Program-made: the position numbers and the translations under genes | The notes under the pieces: model-generated | What the model was told of the DNA's origin: nothing | What the model saw: the letters and a program-made list of their open reading frames with translations, nothing else | Databases searched by the model: none | Source of the DNA: an uncultured Clostridium sp. | GTDB lineage: Bacteria > Bacillota > Clostridia > TANB77 > CAG-508 | Assembly (NCBI GenBank): GCA_950059165.1 | Contig: CATLUC010000007.1 | Location: 28,965-34,493 of the forward strand | Direction of reading: 5' to 3' | Length of the DNA: 5,529 bases | Part shown: positions 1-5,529 of the stretch, piece by piece | Layout: each line of letters begins with the position of its first letter | Position numbering within the stretch: the stretch's first letter is position 1

Positions 1-1
1 T

Positions 2-22
2 CATTTTTAATCTACCCCTTTT
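2..22 (-). promoter_or_regulatory. Ribosome binding site and ATG of the next gene, cut by the left edge
   Basis: On the minus strand, 58 bases after the pcrA stop, a purine-rich AAAAGGGG (15-22) is followed 10 bases later by an ATG at 4-2, after which the window ends. Spacing and strand fit the start of a gene transcribed with pcrA. No strong terminator lies between them; the only symmetry is a weak ATTTTAAAAT. In many Firmicutes the gene after pcrA is the NAD-dependent DNA ligase ligA, so that is a reasonable guess, but no protein sequence is available to support it. Confidence 0.35.
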
Positions 23-62
23 CTAAACATTAATAAATAAAACTTATGAAATTTTAAAATGC

Positions 63-2370
63 CTATATTATCTCTAAATTTGCAAATTTTGCCATTAGCC
101 TTTTGTGTCCTGCTTTGTCGAAGTTTATGTCTACTTTTAGGTCTTCGCCCTCTGGCTCGACTAAGCTGATTGTTCCTTCTCCAAATTTTTTGTGGAATAC
201 TCTTACTCCTGCTTCGTATTGTGATAGGTCTACTTCTTTGCCACTTGTTATTTTTTTGCTTAGGTTGTTTAAGAAGCTTTCTGCTGTTCTAAATGCAAAG
301 TTGCTGTTTGTTTTTGCTGCCATTACTGGCTCTTTTTCGTTTGCTTTATATGTTTTTATGTTACCATTATTTTTACTTCCATAGCTCCATGTATATGGTG
401 AGTCTTTGAACATTGTTTCTTTGTTTGATGTGGTTCCAAAGGCTTCTTCATATCCTTGTAGTAATTCTTGTGGTATTTCTTCTAAAAACCTAGATACTGG
501 ATTATAGCTTGTTGAGCCGAATATTGTTCTTTGTCTGCTACAAGTTAAGAATAGATTTTCTTTTGCTCTTGTTATTCCTACATAACAAAGTCTTCTTTCT
601 TCTTCTAGTTCTTTTGGTTCCATCATTGATTGGTATCCAGGGAAAATTCCCTCTTCCATTCCTATTAAAAATACTACTGGAAATTCAAGTCCTTTTGCAC
701 TATGTAGTGTCATAAGAGTAACTGCTTCTTCTTGTTCTTCTAGATTATCTAAGTCACTTGACAAGGTGATTCCTTCTAAGAATTCGCTTAATGTGTTTTC
801 TGCAAATTCTTCTTCAAATTCTATTGCTACTGTTAGAAATTCGTCTAAGTTTGCTACTCTATTTTGTGCTTCTAGTGTGTTTTCTTGTTCTAGTGCTTTT
901 GTGTATCCTGATTTTTTTAAGGTTAGTTTTATTAGGTCTGATATACTCATTTTGTCTTTTTTTTCTTTTAGTTCTTCTATTATGTTAATAAATTCTCTTG
1001 AATTTAAGAATACTCTGTTTAGTCCATATTCGTCTGATTTTTTTATTATTTCATACATTGAGGTTTCAGTTGTATTTGCTAGTTGCTCTATTTTTTCTAG
1101 GCTTGTCTTTCCTATTCCTCTTTTTGGCTCATTTATAATTCTTTTTAAGCTTAGGTTGTCATTGCTGTTTTGTATTAGTCTTAAGTATGCAATTATATCT
1201 TTTATTTCTTTTCTTTCGTAGAATTTTAAGCCTCCAATAATTTTGTATGGTATGTTTTCTCTTCTTAAAATATCTTCTATTGCTCTTGATTGTGTGTTCA
1301 TTCTGTATAAGATTGTAAAGTCCGAGTATTTATAATATTCCTCTCTTTTTAGGTGTTCAATTTGTTCTACTATGTATGCTCCTTCGTCATATTCATTGTC
1401 TGCTTGATATACAGATGGCAAGTTTCCTTCATCGTTTTGTGTCCAAAGTTCTTTTTTGTATTTTACTTCATTGTTTTTGATGACACTGTTTGCAGCTTTT
1501 AGTATGTTTCCAGTGCAACGATAGTTTTGCTCTAGTTTGATGATTTTTGTTCCTGGGAAGTCTCTTTCAAAGTTTAGTATGTTAGAGATGTCTGCTCCTC
1601 TAAAGCTGTAAATTCCTTGGTCATTGTCTCCTACTACTGTTATGTTACCGTTTTTTGATGCAAATAATGTGATTAGTGTGAATTGTGCTTTGTTTGTATC
1701 TTGATATTCGTCTACTAGTACATATTGAAATTTGTTTGCATAATATTCTAATACGTCTGGATTTTCCATCATGATTTTTATTGTGTAGTTTATTATGTCG
1801 TCAAAATCTATTGCATTGTTTTCTTTTAGCCTTTTTTGGTATAGTTCATATACTTTTGCGATTTTTTCTTTTCTGAAGTCTCCGTGTAGCTCTACTTGTG
1901 TATTGCATTGGTTCTAACATTTCGTTTTTGGCATTGCTGATTTCTGATAGTACGTTTCTTTCTGTGTATAGTTTGTCATCTATGTTTAACTCTTTTAGAC
2001 ATGTTTTTACTAATGATTTTTGGTCTGTTGTGTCAAATATTACAAAAGATGTGTCAAATCCTATTCTGTCTATAAATCTTCTTAATATTCTAACACAAAT
2101 TGAGTGGAATGTCCCCATCCATATGTCTTTTGCTATATCTCCTACTAGGTTTGCAATTCTTTCTTTCATTTCGTTTGCAGCTTTATTTGTAAACGTAATT
2201 GCTAAGATGTCCCATGGTTTTGCTCCTTTTTCCCCAATTAGGTATGCTATTTTGTGTGTTAATACTTTTGTTTTTCCACTTCCTGCCCCTGCAATTACTA
2301 AACATGGCCCTTGTGTGTTTACTACTGCTTCGTATTGTTTGTCATTTAATCCTTCTAATATATTTTGCAT
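63..2370 (-). CDS. pcrA: ATP-dependent DNA helicase PcrA (UvrD/Rep family, SF1A), read through a +1 shift at CGGA
   Basis: 3'-5' DNA helicase of nucleotide excision repair, replication-fork maintenance and rolling-circle replication; normally essential in Firmicutes. The frame is open from 2370 to 1846 and again up to the TAG at 65-63. The two frames join if CGGA (1881-1884) is read as one glycine, giving 768 residues, normal for PcrA. Motifs in joined numbering: Q motif LNDKQYEAV 8-16; Walker A AGAGSGKT 27-34; TFTNKAANEM near 60; GTFHS near 86; Walker B DEYQD 220-224; GDNDQGIYSFRGA 247-259; LEQNYR 279-284; TLHSAKGLEFP about 554-564; EERRLCYVGITRAKE 590-604; and a C-terminal Tudor-like domain from about 715 (GVRVFHKKFGEGTI, ending KRLMAKFANLEII) of the type that contacts RNA polymerase. 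The start has AAAGGAA (2377-2383) six bases upstream and its own promoter. All catalytic motifs are intact on both sides of the shift, so decay is unlikely. Without the shift a 174-residue fragment lacking Walker B would result. Confidence 0.95.
1881..1884 (-). other. CGGA +1 recoding site in pcrA (four bases read as Gly163)
   Basis: The coding strand reads GCT ACA CGGA GAC TTC. Upstream of it the helicase frame is unbroken (NAKNEMLEPMQYTSRAT), and skipping the C gives GGA and continues GDFRKEKIAKVYELYQKRL into DFDD and the Walker B region. In the zero frame the ribosome would read CGG AGA CTT and stop at TGA 1848-1846. The shift lies between motif Ib and motif II, so all Walker B-dependent function depends on it. 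The frame break is directly seen; its reading as glycine is inferred from the three sister sites in the ZIP gene. Confidence 0.85.
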
Positions 2371-2436
2371 TTTTTATTCCTTTCTTTTTTGTATGGTTTT
2401 ATGTGTATTTATTCTTTTTTTCAAATGTATGTTTGT

Positions 2437-2465
2437 ATTTTACTATATTTGTTTTCAAATTGCAA
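2437..2465 (-). promoter_or_regulatory. Sigma-A-type promoter of pcrA
   Basis: On the minus strand, TTGCAA (2465-2460) and TAAAAT (2442-2437) are separated by exactly 17 bases, close to TTGACA-N17-TATAAT. Transcription would begin near 2430, leaving a leader of about 60 bases before the pcrA start. It lies between the repeat cluster and the gene, so pcrA need not depend on read-through from the ZIP gene. Confidence 0.6.
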
Positions 2466-2573
2466 GTAAATTTAAAATTTTTATACAAAAAGGGTTTTGG
2501 GCATAATTGGGACAGGCACCGTTGATCCCATTTGGGCATATTTGGGACAGGCACTGAATGACCCTTTTTAATA

Positions 2574-2600
2574 ATTCAGTACTTGTCTTATTTATGCCTA
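2574..2600 (-). repeat. Decayed reverse repeat unit inside the cluster
   Basis: ATTCAGTACTTGTCTTA followed by TTTATGCCT matches the right-arm unit ATTCAGTGCCTGTCCCA plus GATATGCCT with several changes, mostly C to T. It faces the left-arm unit 2534-2559, with ACTGAAT and ATTCAGT (2553-2559, 2574-2580) closing a 14-base loop, so the two form one imperfect hairpin. Confidence 0.5.
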
Positions 2601-2610
2601 GAATGCTATT

Positions 2611-2630
2611 TTGTGCATATTTTGGCTATT
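2611..2630 (+). repeat. Decayed forward repeat unit inside the cluster
   Basis: TTGTGCATATTTTGGCTATT matches the consensus TTGGGCATATTTGGGACAGG at 14 of 20 positions by eye. It faces the reverse unit at 2670-2690, so the cluster may be two back-to-back hairpins (2534-2600 and 2611-2690) flanked by outer units, not one simple inverted repeat. Confidence 0.4.
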
Positions 2631-2743
2631 TAACACCTTACAAATTATTCATGAAAAATCAATAAGTAACCTGTCCCAAATATGCCCAAAAGGGTCATTC
2701 AGTGCCTGTCCCAGATATGCCTTTTTGCCTTTTTATATTTAAT

Positions 2744-3502
2744 TTATAATATTGTTGCAAATATGCCAATTAAAAATCCTAACATATTGCCTAATGCTGT
2801 CATTCTGCCATGATATAGTTTGTTTGCTTCTGGTACTAATTCTCCTGATACAATGTATAACATAGCTCCGTGCTGCAAAGCTTAAGCATATGGCAATAAT
2901 TTCTTGTGATATAGAGCCTATAATTGCCCCGAAAAATGCTCCTATTCCTGTGGTAATTCCAGATAATATGACATAAAATATTACTTTTGATATTTTCATT
3001 CCTCCATTTTTCATTGGTACTGCCATTGATATTCCTTCTGGTATGTCATGTAGGCAAATTGCTATTGCTAGGCTTAAGCCGAGTTTCATTGAGGCTTCAA
3101 ATCCAGAGCCAATTGCTAATCCTTCTGGAAAGTTATGAATTGCAAGTCCTATTGATACTATAATTCCTGTTTTTAGGAGTGTATTGTTTCCTGTCTTAAA
3201 TTTTGTGTTTTGGTTGAATTTTCTTTCTACTAGTAAATCACAAAATATCATTGCAATAATTCCTATGACTATTCCTATTATGATGCTTGCAATTGAGCTT
3301 ATGCCTAGGGCTTCTGGTATTAAGTCAAAACATATTACTGACATCATTAGTCCGAGAGGCAAAAGATAATATAAAACTTAAAAATTTGTTGGAGTGCTTT
3401 TTTATGATTACTCCTATAATTCCTCCGTATTGTTGTTCCAAATGTGCCAAAAAATAAACCTAATAAAGTTGTTTTTAATATATCATTCACAGTTACCATC
3501 AT
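2744..3502 (-). CDS. ZIP-family divalent metal transporter, read through three +1 shifts at CGGA
   Basis: Membrane importer for zinc or related divalent metals. Three breaks (3424-3427, 3351-3354, 2867-2870) are each a zero-frame CGGA; read as glycine they yield exactly 251 residues with a TAA at 2746-2744. The repaired protein has eight hydrophobic segments, about 7-35, 39-65, 68-93, 105-133, 139-162, 169-196, 197-225 and 231-251. ZIP metal-site motifs are present: HNFPEG at 122-127 and HDIPEG at 151-156, plus DLIPEA 59-64 and ELVPEA 220-225. The loop after segment 3 is short and Lys/Asn-rich, without the His-rich stretch of many ZIPs. Start is uncertain: AAAGGA (3503-3508) abuts ATG 3502 and is only three bases from ATG 3499; GTG 3490 is 12 away. 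The gene follows the prfA terminator, so it should have its own promoter, but I see no convincing one. Metal specificity cannot be told; zupT-like is possible. Confidence 0.88.
2867..2870 (-). other. CGGA +1 recoding site 3 in the ZIP gene (Gly211)
   Basis: Coding strand TTT GCA GCA CGGA GCT ATG TTA. Reading CGGA as glycine gives LSFAAGAMLYIVSGELVPEA, the well-known seventh-helix sequence of ZIP transporters, and ends at TAA 2746-2744. In the zero frame the protein would instead gain a hydrophilic tail (RSYVIHCIRRISTRSKQ) to a stop at 2739-2741, unlike any ZIP C-terminus. This is the clearest of the four sites because the glycine and both flanks are family-typical. Confidence 0.9.
3351..3354 (-). 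other. CGGA +1 recoding site 2 in the ZIP gene (Gly50)
   Basis: Coding strand TCT TTT GCC TCT CGGA CTA ATG ATG. Reading CGGA as glycine gives LSFASGLMMSVICFDLIPEA, the second helix of the transporter. The zero frame would read CGG ACT AAT GAT and reach a TGA within about ten codons. Between this site and site 1 there are exactly 24 codons in the expected frame, and between this site and site 3 exactly 161. Confidence 0.88.
3424..3427 (-). other. CGGA +1 recoding site 1 in the ZIP gene (Gly26)
   Basis: Coding strand ACA ACA ATA CGGA GGA ATT ATA. Reading CGGA as glycine joins FFGTFGTTI to GGIIGVIIKKHSNKFLSF across the first helix. Without the shift the ribosome would read RRNYRSN and stop at TAA 3349-3347 after 51 codons. 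Confidence 0.85.
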
Positions 3503-3603
3503 TCCTTTCTTTATAGACACAAACTTGGTTGAAAAAAATTGTAATTATTTTTGGCCCTTCTCTCCTTTGTTTTAGTTTATTTCTTTTAGGCTTGAATTAT
3601 TCT

Positions 3604-3652
3604 AAAAAATACATTTAAAATGTTAGTTTTTAACATTTTAAATGTATTTTTT
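3604..3652 (-). terminator. Intrinsic terminator of prfA, symmetric
   Basis: A perfect 22-bp inverted repeat (3604-3625 with 3631-3652) encloses a five-base loop. Each arm ends in a run of six A or T, so the hairpin carries its own T tract on either strand and could work both ways. The distal arm overlaps the prfA TAA stop. The stem has only two G-C pairs, unusually AT-rich for a terminator, but its length compensates. It separates prfA from the ZIP gene. Confidence 0.7.
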
Positions 3653-4712
3653 AATCTTCCTCTCCTTTTAGTCTTTCTGCTCTGTCTGCTGCAATTAAGT
3701 TATCTATCATTTCATCAATGTCTCCATTTAAAAAGTTTTCCATTTGATAAATACTCATTCCTATTCTATGGTCTGTAATTCTTCCTTGTGGATAGTTATA
3801 GGTTCTTATTTTTTCGCTTCTATCTCCAGAACCTACTTGCGTTTTTCTACTGTTTGCTATTTCGCTGTCTTGCTTTTCCTTTTCTATTTCATATAATTTT
3901 GTTCTTAACATTTTCATAGCATTATCTTTATTTTGGAATTGTGATCTTTCTGTTTGACATTCTACTACAATTCCTGTTGGTTCATGGATAAGTCTTACGG
4001 CAGATGATGTTTTGTTGATGTGTTGCCCTCCTGCTCCTGAGGCTCTAAATACTTCCATTTTGATGTCTGCTGGGTTTATTTCTATTTCCACATCTTCTAC
4101 AACTGGTAAAACTGCAACAGTTGCAGTTGATGTATGAATTCTTCCACTGCTTTCTGTGTCAGGAACTCTTTGTACTCTGTGAACACCACTTTCAAATTTT
4201 AATCTGCTATAAACTCCTTTTCCTGTAATCATGAATGATATTTCTTTATAGCCTCCTAATCCTGTTTCATTTTCATTTAATACTTCTAACTTCCAATGTT
4301 TTTTTTCTGCATACATAGTATACATTCTAAATAGTGTTCCTGCAAACAAGGCTGCTTCTTCTCCTCCTGCTCCTGCTCTGATTTCACACATAATGTTTTT
4401 GTCATCATCTGGGTCTTTTGGAATTAATAAGATTTTTAACTCTTCTTCTATTTTAGGTAACTTTTCTTTTCCACCATAATATTCTTGTTCTGCTAATTCT
4501 TTCATTTCAGGGTCTTGCATTAATTCTTCTGCTTCTTGCATTTCTTCTTTTACTTTTTTATATTCTCTAAATTTTATAACAATGTCTTCTATACTAGCGT
4601 GTTCTTTCATTAGTTTTTGCCATTCTGATTGGTTTTCTATAACTTTTGGGTCTGCAATTAATTTTGTTAGTTCCTCATACCTTTTTTCTACAGCTTCTAA
4701 TTTTTCAAACAT
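3651..4712 (-). CDS. prfA: Peptide chain release factor 1 (RF1)
   Basis: Class I release factor that recognises UAA and UAG in the ribosomal A site and triggers hydrolysis of peptidyl-tRNA. Counting from the upstream in-frame ATG at 4718: coiled-coil N-terminal domain 1-105, the family block IRAGAGGEEAALFA 113-126, RF1-type codon-recognition tripeptide in the PxT position (PDT, 186-188) followed by ESSGRIHTSTATVAVLP, the catalytic GGQ at 230-232 (GAGGQHINKTSSAVRL), and the C-terminal RSEKIRTYNYPQGRITDHR block. The PxT tripeptide marks RF1 and not RF2. I prefer the second ATG (4712, 353 residues, MFEKLEAVEKRYEEL) because its ribosome site is well spaced; from 4718 it would be 355. The frame is unbroken and holds no CGG codon. 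It has its own promoter and terminator and looks like a single-gene transcript; the usual partner prmC, which methylates the GGQ glutamine, is not adjacent. Confidence 0.97.
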   Translation of the reverse strand: MFEKLEAVEKRYEELTKLIADPKVIENQSEWQKLMKEHASIEDIVIKFREYKKVKEEMQEAEELMQDPEMKELAEQEYYGGKEKLPKIEEELKILLIPKDPDDDKNIMCEIRAGAGGEEAALFAGTLFRMYTMYAEKKHWKLEVLNENETGLGGYKEISFMITGKGVYSRLKFESGVHRVQRVPDTESSGRIHTSTATVAVLPVVEDVEIEINPADIKMEVFRASGAGGQHINKTSSAVRLIHEPTGIVVECQTERSQFQNKDNAMKMLRTKLYEIEKEKQDSEIANSRKTQVGSGDRSEKIRTYNYPQGRITDHRIGMSIYQMENFLNGDIDEMIDNLIAADRAERLKGEED

Positions 4713-4719
4713 ACTCATT

Positions 4720-4726
4720 CTCCCTT
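4720..4726 (-). promoter_or_regulatory. Ribosome binding site that decides the prfA start
   Basis: AAGGGAG is one base from the first in-frame ATG (4718) but seven bases from the second (4712). The second is therefore the likelier initiation codon, shortening RF1 by two residues. Confidence 0.6.
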
Positions 4727-4766
4727 GCCTTTAAATTTAATTTTATTTTAGCTTTTTGTCTTTGGT

Positions 4767-4795
4767 ATTATACTACACTTTTTTAAAATATTCAA
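4767..4795 (-). promoter_or_regulatory. Sigma-A-type promoter of prfA
   Basis: On the minus strand, TTGAAT (4795-4790) and a perfect TATAAT (4772-4767) are 17 bases apart. Transcription would start near 4760, leaving a leader of roughly 45 bases. This is the strongest promoter-like sequence in the window. Confidence 0.75.
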
Positions 4796-4819
4796 CTTAA
4801 ACGTTTTTTACTTTAAGTT
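4794..4819. repeat. Inverted repeat AACTTAAA / TTTAAGTT overlapping the prfA -35 box
   Basis: Eight-base arms at 4794-4801 and 4812-4819, extendable by an inner GT/AC pair after a one-base bulge, enclose an A/T loop. No T tract follows on the minus strand, so it is a weak candidate for the end of the upstream ATPase transcript; it could equally be an operator, because one arm overlaps the edge of the -35 hexamer. Neither role is shown. Confidence 0.3.
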
Positions 4820-4857
4820 TGTTATACAAAATCTTTCATTTATTGTTTTATAAATTT

Positions 4858-5529
4858 TTATAAATTAATTAAATTAAATGATATATCTAATTTTTCTAAT
4901 ATTTCTTTTTCGCGATTTGTACAAGTCAATATTATAATTTGATGTTTATTAAATCTTTTTTCTAAATATTTTAAAATATTTTCTAATCTTTCTTTATCAT
5001 AATAAGCAAATGCTTCATCTAAAATAATTGGCATTTTTTCTTCGGATAATTTTTCTACCATTGCTAATCTTAAAGAAAGATATAATTGGTCAATTGTTCC
5101 TATACTTAAACGTGATACTGACATATAGTTTCCACTTTCTAATTCTACAACCAAACCTGTATCATCATTCAACCTTACTTTAGTATATTTGCCATCTGTA
5201 ATTTCAGAAATCGAATTAGATAGTTCTTCTGTAAATTTAGGGGTTACTGTATTTTTCATTTTCTCATAAGAACTATTTAAAATTTCTTTTGCTAAGTTCA
5301 TACTTTTTTCTAAATTTTTTAAGTTTACCATCTTTTCTTTACTGTTAACCATTTTTTCTTCTATATTTGATAAATTTTCTAATTTTGGTTCTACGTTTTT
5401 GTCATCTAATAGTAATGTATGTAATTTAATTTTTTTATCATTTAATTTATTTTCTAAATTTTGTATTTCAAAATTTATATTTTCTAAATTATTTATTTCC
5501 AGCCATCTATTTACTGCCTCGTTATAATA
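4858..5529 (-). CDS. YhaN-like SMC/Rad50-type AAA ATPase, C-terminal part (5' end beyond the window)
   Basis: The frame stays open to the right edge, so the internal ATG at 5352 is not the start; 223 residues are visible and the N-terminal Walker A half is missing. Residues 1 to about 100 are rich in Lys, Glu, Asn and Leu and look like the end of a coiled coil. The ATPase C-lobe follows: ABC signature RLSIGTIDQLYLSLRLAM at about 140-157, Walker B MPIILDEAF at about 166-174 with the adjacent D-loop AYYDKERL, and a final strand IIILTCTNREKEIL. The LSxGTxDQLYLxLRL form of the signature is typical of YhaN-type proteins, relatives of SbcC/Rad50 that work with a nuclease in DNA end processing. The usual switch histidine after the last strand is replaced by Thr (TCT), tolerated in this group as far as I recall. 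Ends at TAA 4860-4858. SbcC itself is a less likely alternative. No CGG codon occurs in the visible part. Confidence 0.8.
   Translation of the reverse strand, partial: YYNEAVNRWLEINNLENINFEIQNLENKLNDKKIKLHTLLLDDKNVEPKLENLSNIEEKMVNSKEKMVNLKNLEKSMNLAKEILNSSYEKMKNTVTPKFTEELSNSISEITDGKYTKVRLNDDTGLVVELESGNYMSVSRLSIGTIDQLYLSLRLAMVEKLSEEKMPIILDEAFAYYDKERLENILKYLEKRFNKHQIIILTCTNREKEILEKLDISFNLINL

Larger units (their letters stand above)
2497..2721. repeat. Inverted GGGACAGG repeat cluster (REPIN- or MITE-like element)
   Basis: The left arm holds two forward units (GGGCATAATTGGGACAGG 2499-2516; GGGCATATTTGGGACAGG 2534-2551), and the right arm holds two reverse units (2670-2687 and 2706-2721). Exact inverted matches are 26 bp (2543-2568 against 2688-2713) and 21 bp (2531-2551 against 2670-2690). 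The spacer carries decayed copies and no reading frame of note. Paired short palindromic units of this kind are typical of REP/REPIN sequences mobilised by a Y1-type (RAYT) transposase acting in trans; that link is from general knowledge and no transposase is present here. The cluster occupies the gap between the ZIP stop (22 bases away) and the pcrA promoter and could also act as a transcript-end hairpin for the ZIP gene. Confidence 0.75.

Noticed and set aside
1885..1912. Placing the pcrA frame change a few codons upstream (at ACACAAGTAG, as an extra A)
   Set aside because: It is possible by frame alone, but it would give a different kind of event from the three ZIP sites; the CGGA placement gives an equally smooth protein (SRATGDFRKEKIA) and one common rule.
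1898..2506. Plus-strand open frame of 202 codons, rich in Phe, Leu and Ser
   Set aside because: It is the complement of the pcrA N-terminal coding region. Its composition follows from AT-rich antisense DNA, and it has no recognisable domain. The same holds for the plus-strand frames at 103-384, 509-715, 766-1221, 2199-2525 and 3184-3369.
2739..2866. Hydrophilic C-terminal tail of the ZIP protein in the zero frame
   Set aside because: The other frame continues the family sequence (GAMLYIVSGELVPEA) to a TAA at 2744-2746, so the tail is an out-of-frame reading past CGGA.
63..3502. pcrA and the ZIP gene as pseudogenes
   Set aside because: All four frame breaks are the identical CGGA event, no in-frame stop or missing motif is found, and both restored lengths match their families. 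Random decay would give varied indels.
3510..3544. TATAAA (3515-3510) with TTACAA (3544-3539) as a ZIP promoter
   Set aside because: The gap is 23 bases, and transcription would begin at or inside the ribosome binding site and start codon.
1..5529. tRNA genes, CRISPR arrays or riboswitches
   Set aside because: I looked for cloverleaf-like segments, regular spaced repeats and long structured leaders. Only the GGGACAGG cluster is repetitive, and its units are inverted and irregularly spaced. No tRNA that could decode CGGA is in the window.

Overview
The window is an AT-rich, low-GC stretch with every gene on the minus strand. Its genes look like a Gram-positive Clostridia-type genome, probably an uncultivated gut Firmicute: UvrD-family helicase PcrA, a YhaN-like SMC/Rad50-type ATPase, AAAGGA-type ribosome binding sites, sigma-A-like promoters, and Arg written mostly as AGA/AGG. 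The exact taxon cannot be fixed from the sequence.

Layout in the direction of transcription, right to left: the C-terminal 223 residues of a YhaN-like ATPase, cut by the right edge (4858-5529); a promoter and prfA, peptide release factor 1 (3651-4712), ended by a 22-bp hairpin; a ZIP-family metal transporter (2744-3502); a 225-bp cluster of inverted GGGCATATTTGGGACAGGCA repeats resembling a REPIN or MITE (2497-2721); a promoter and pcrA (63-2370); then a ribosome binding site and ATG of a further gene at the left edge (perhaps ligA, unproven). The genes serve housekeeping roles (DNA repair, translation termination, metal uptake) and do not form one pathway.

The main discovery is a recoding pattern. 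pcrA and the ZIP gene look broken, pcrA by one and ZIP by three +1 frameshifts. All four breaks are the same event: a zero-frame CGG followed by A, where the protein resumes if the four bases CGGA are read as one glycine. Removing the C from each restores 768-residue PcrA and a 251-residue ZIP transporter, with exact frame arithmetic. Across about 1,595 codons in four genes, CGG occurs in frame only at these four places and never as an ordinary arginine codon. A fifth CGGA lies across two codons (TCG GAC) in pcrA and causes no shift, although it shares the 8-mer CTCGGACT with one shift site. This argues against local sequencing error and for frame-dependent reading, such as a four-base CGGA glycine codon read by an expanded-anticodon tRNA-Gly, or +1 slippage at an unassigned CGG codon. 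The decoding tRNA is not in this window.
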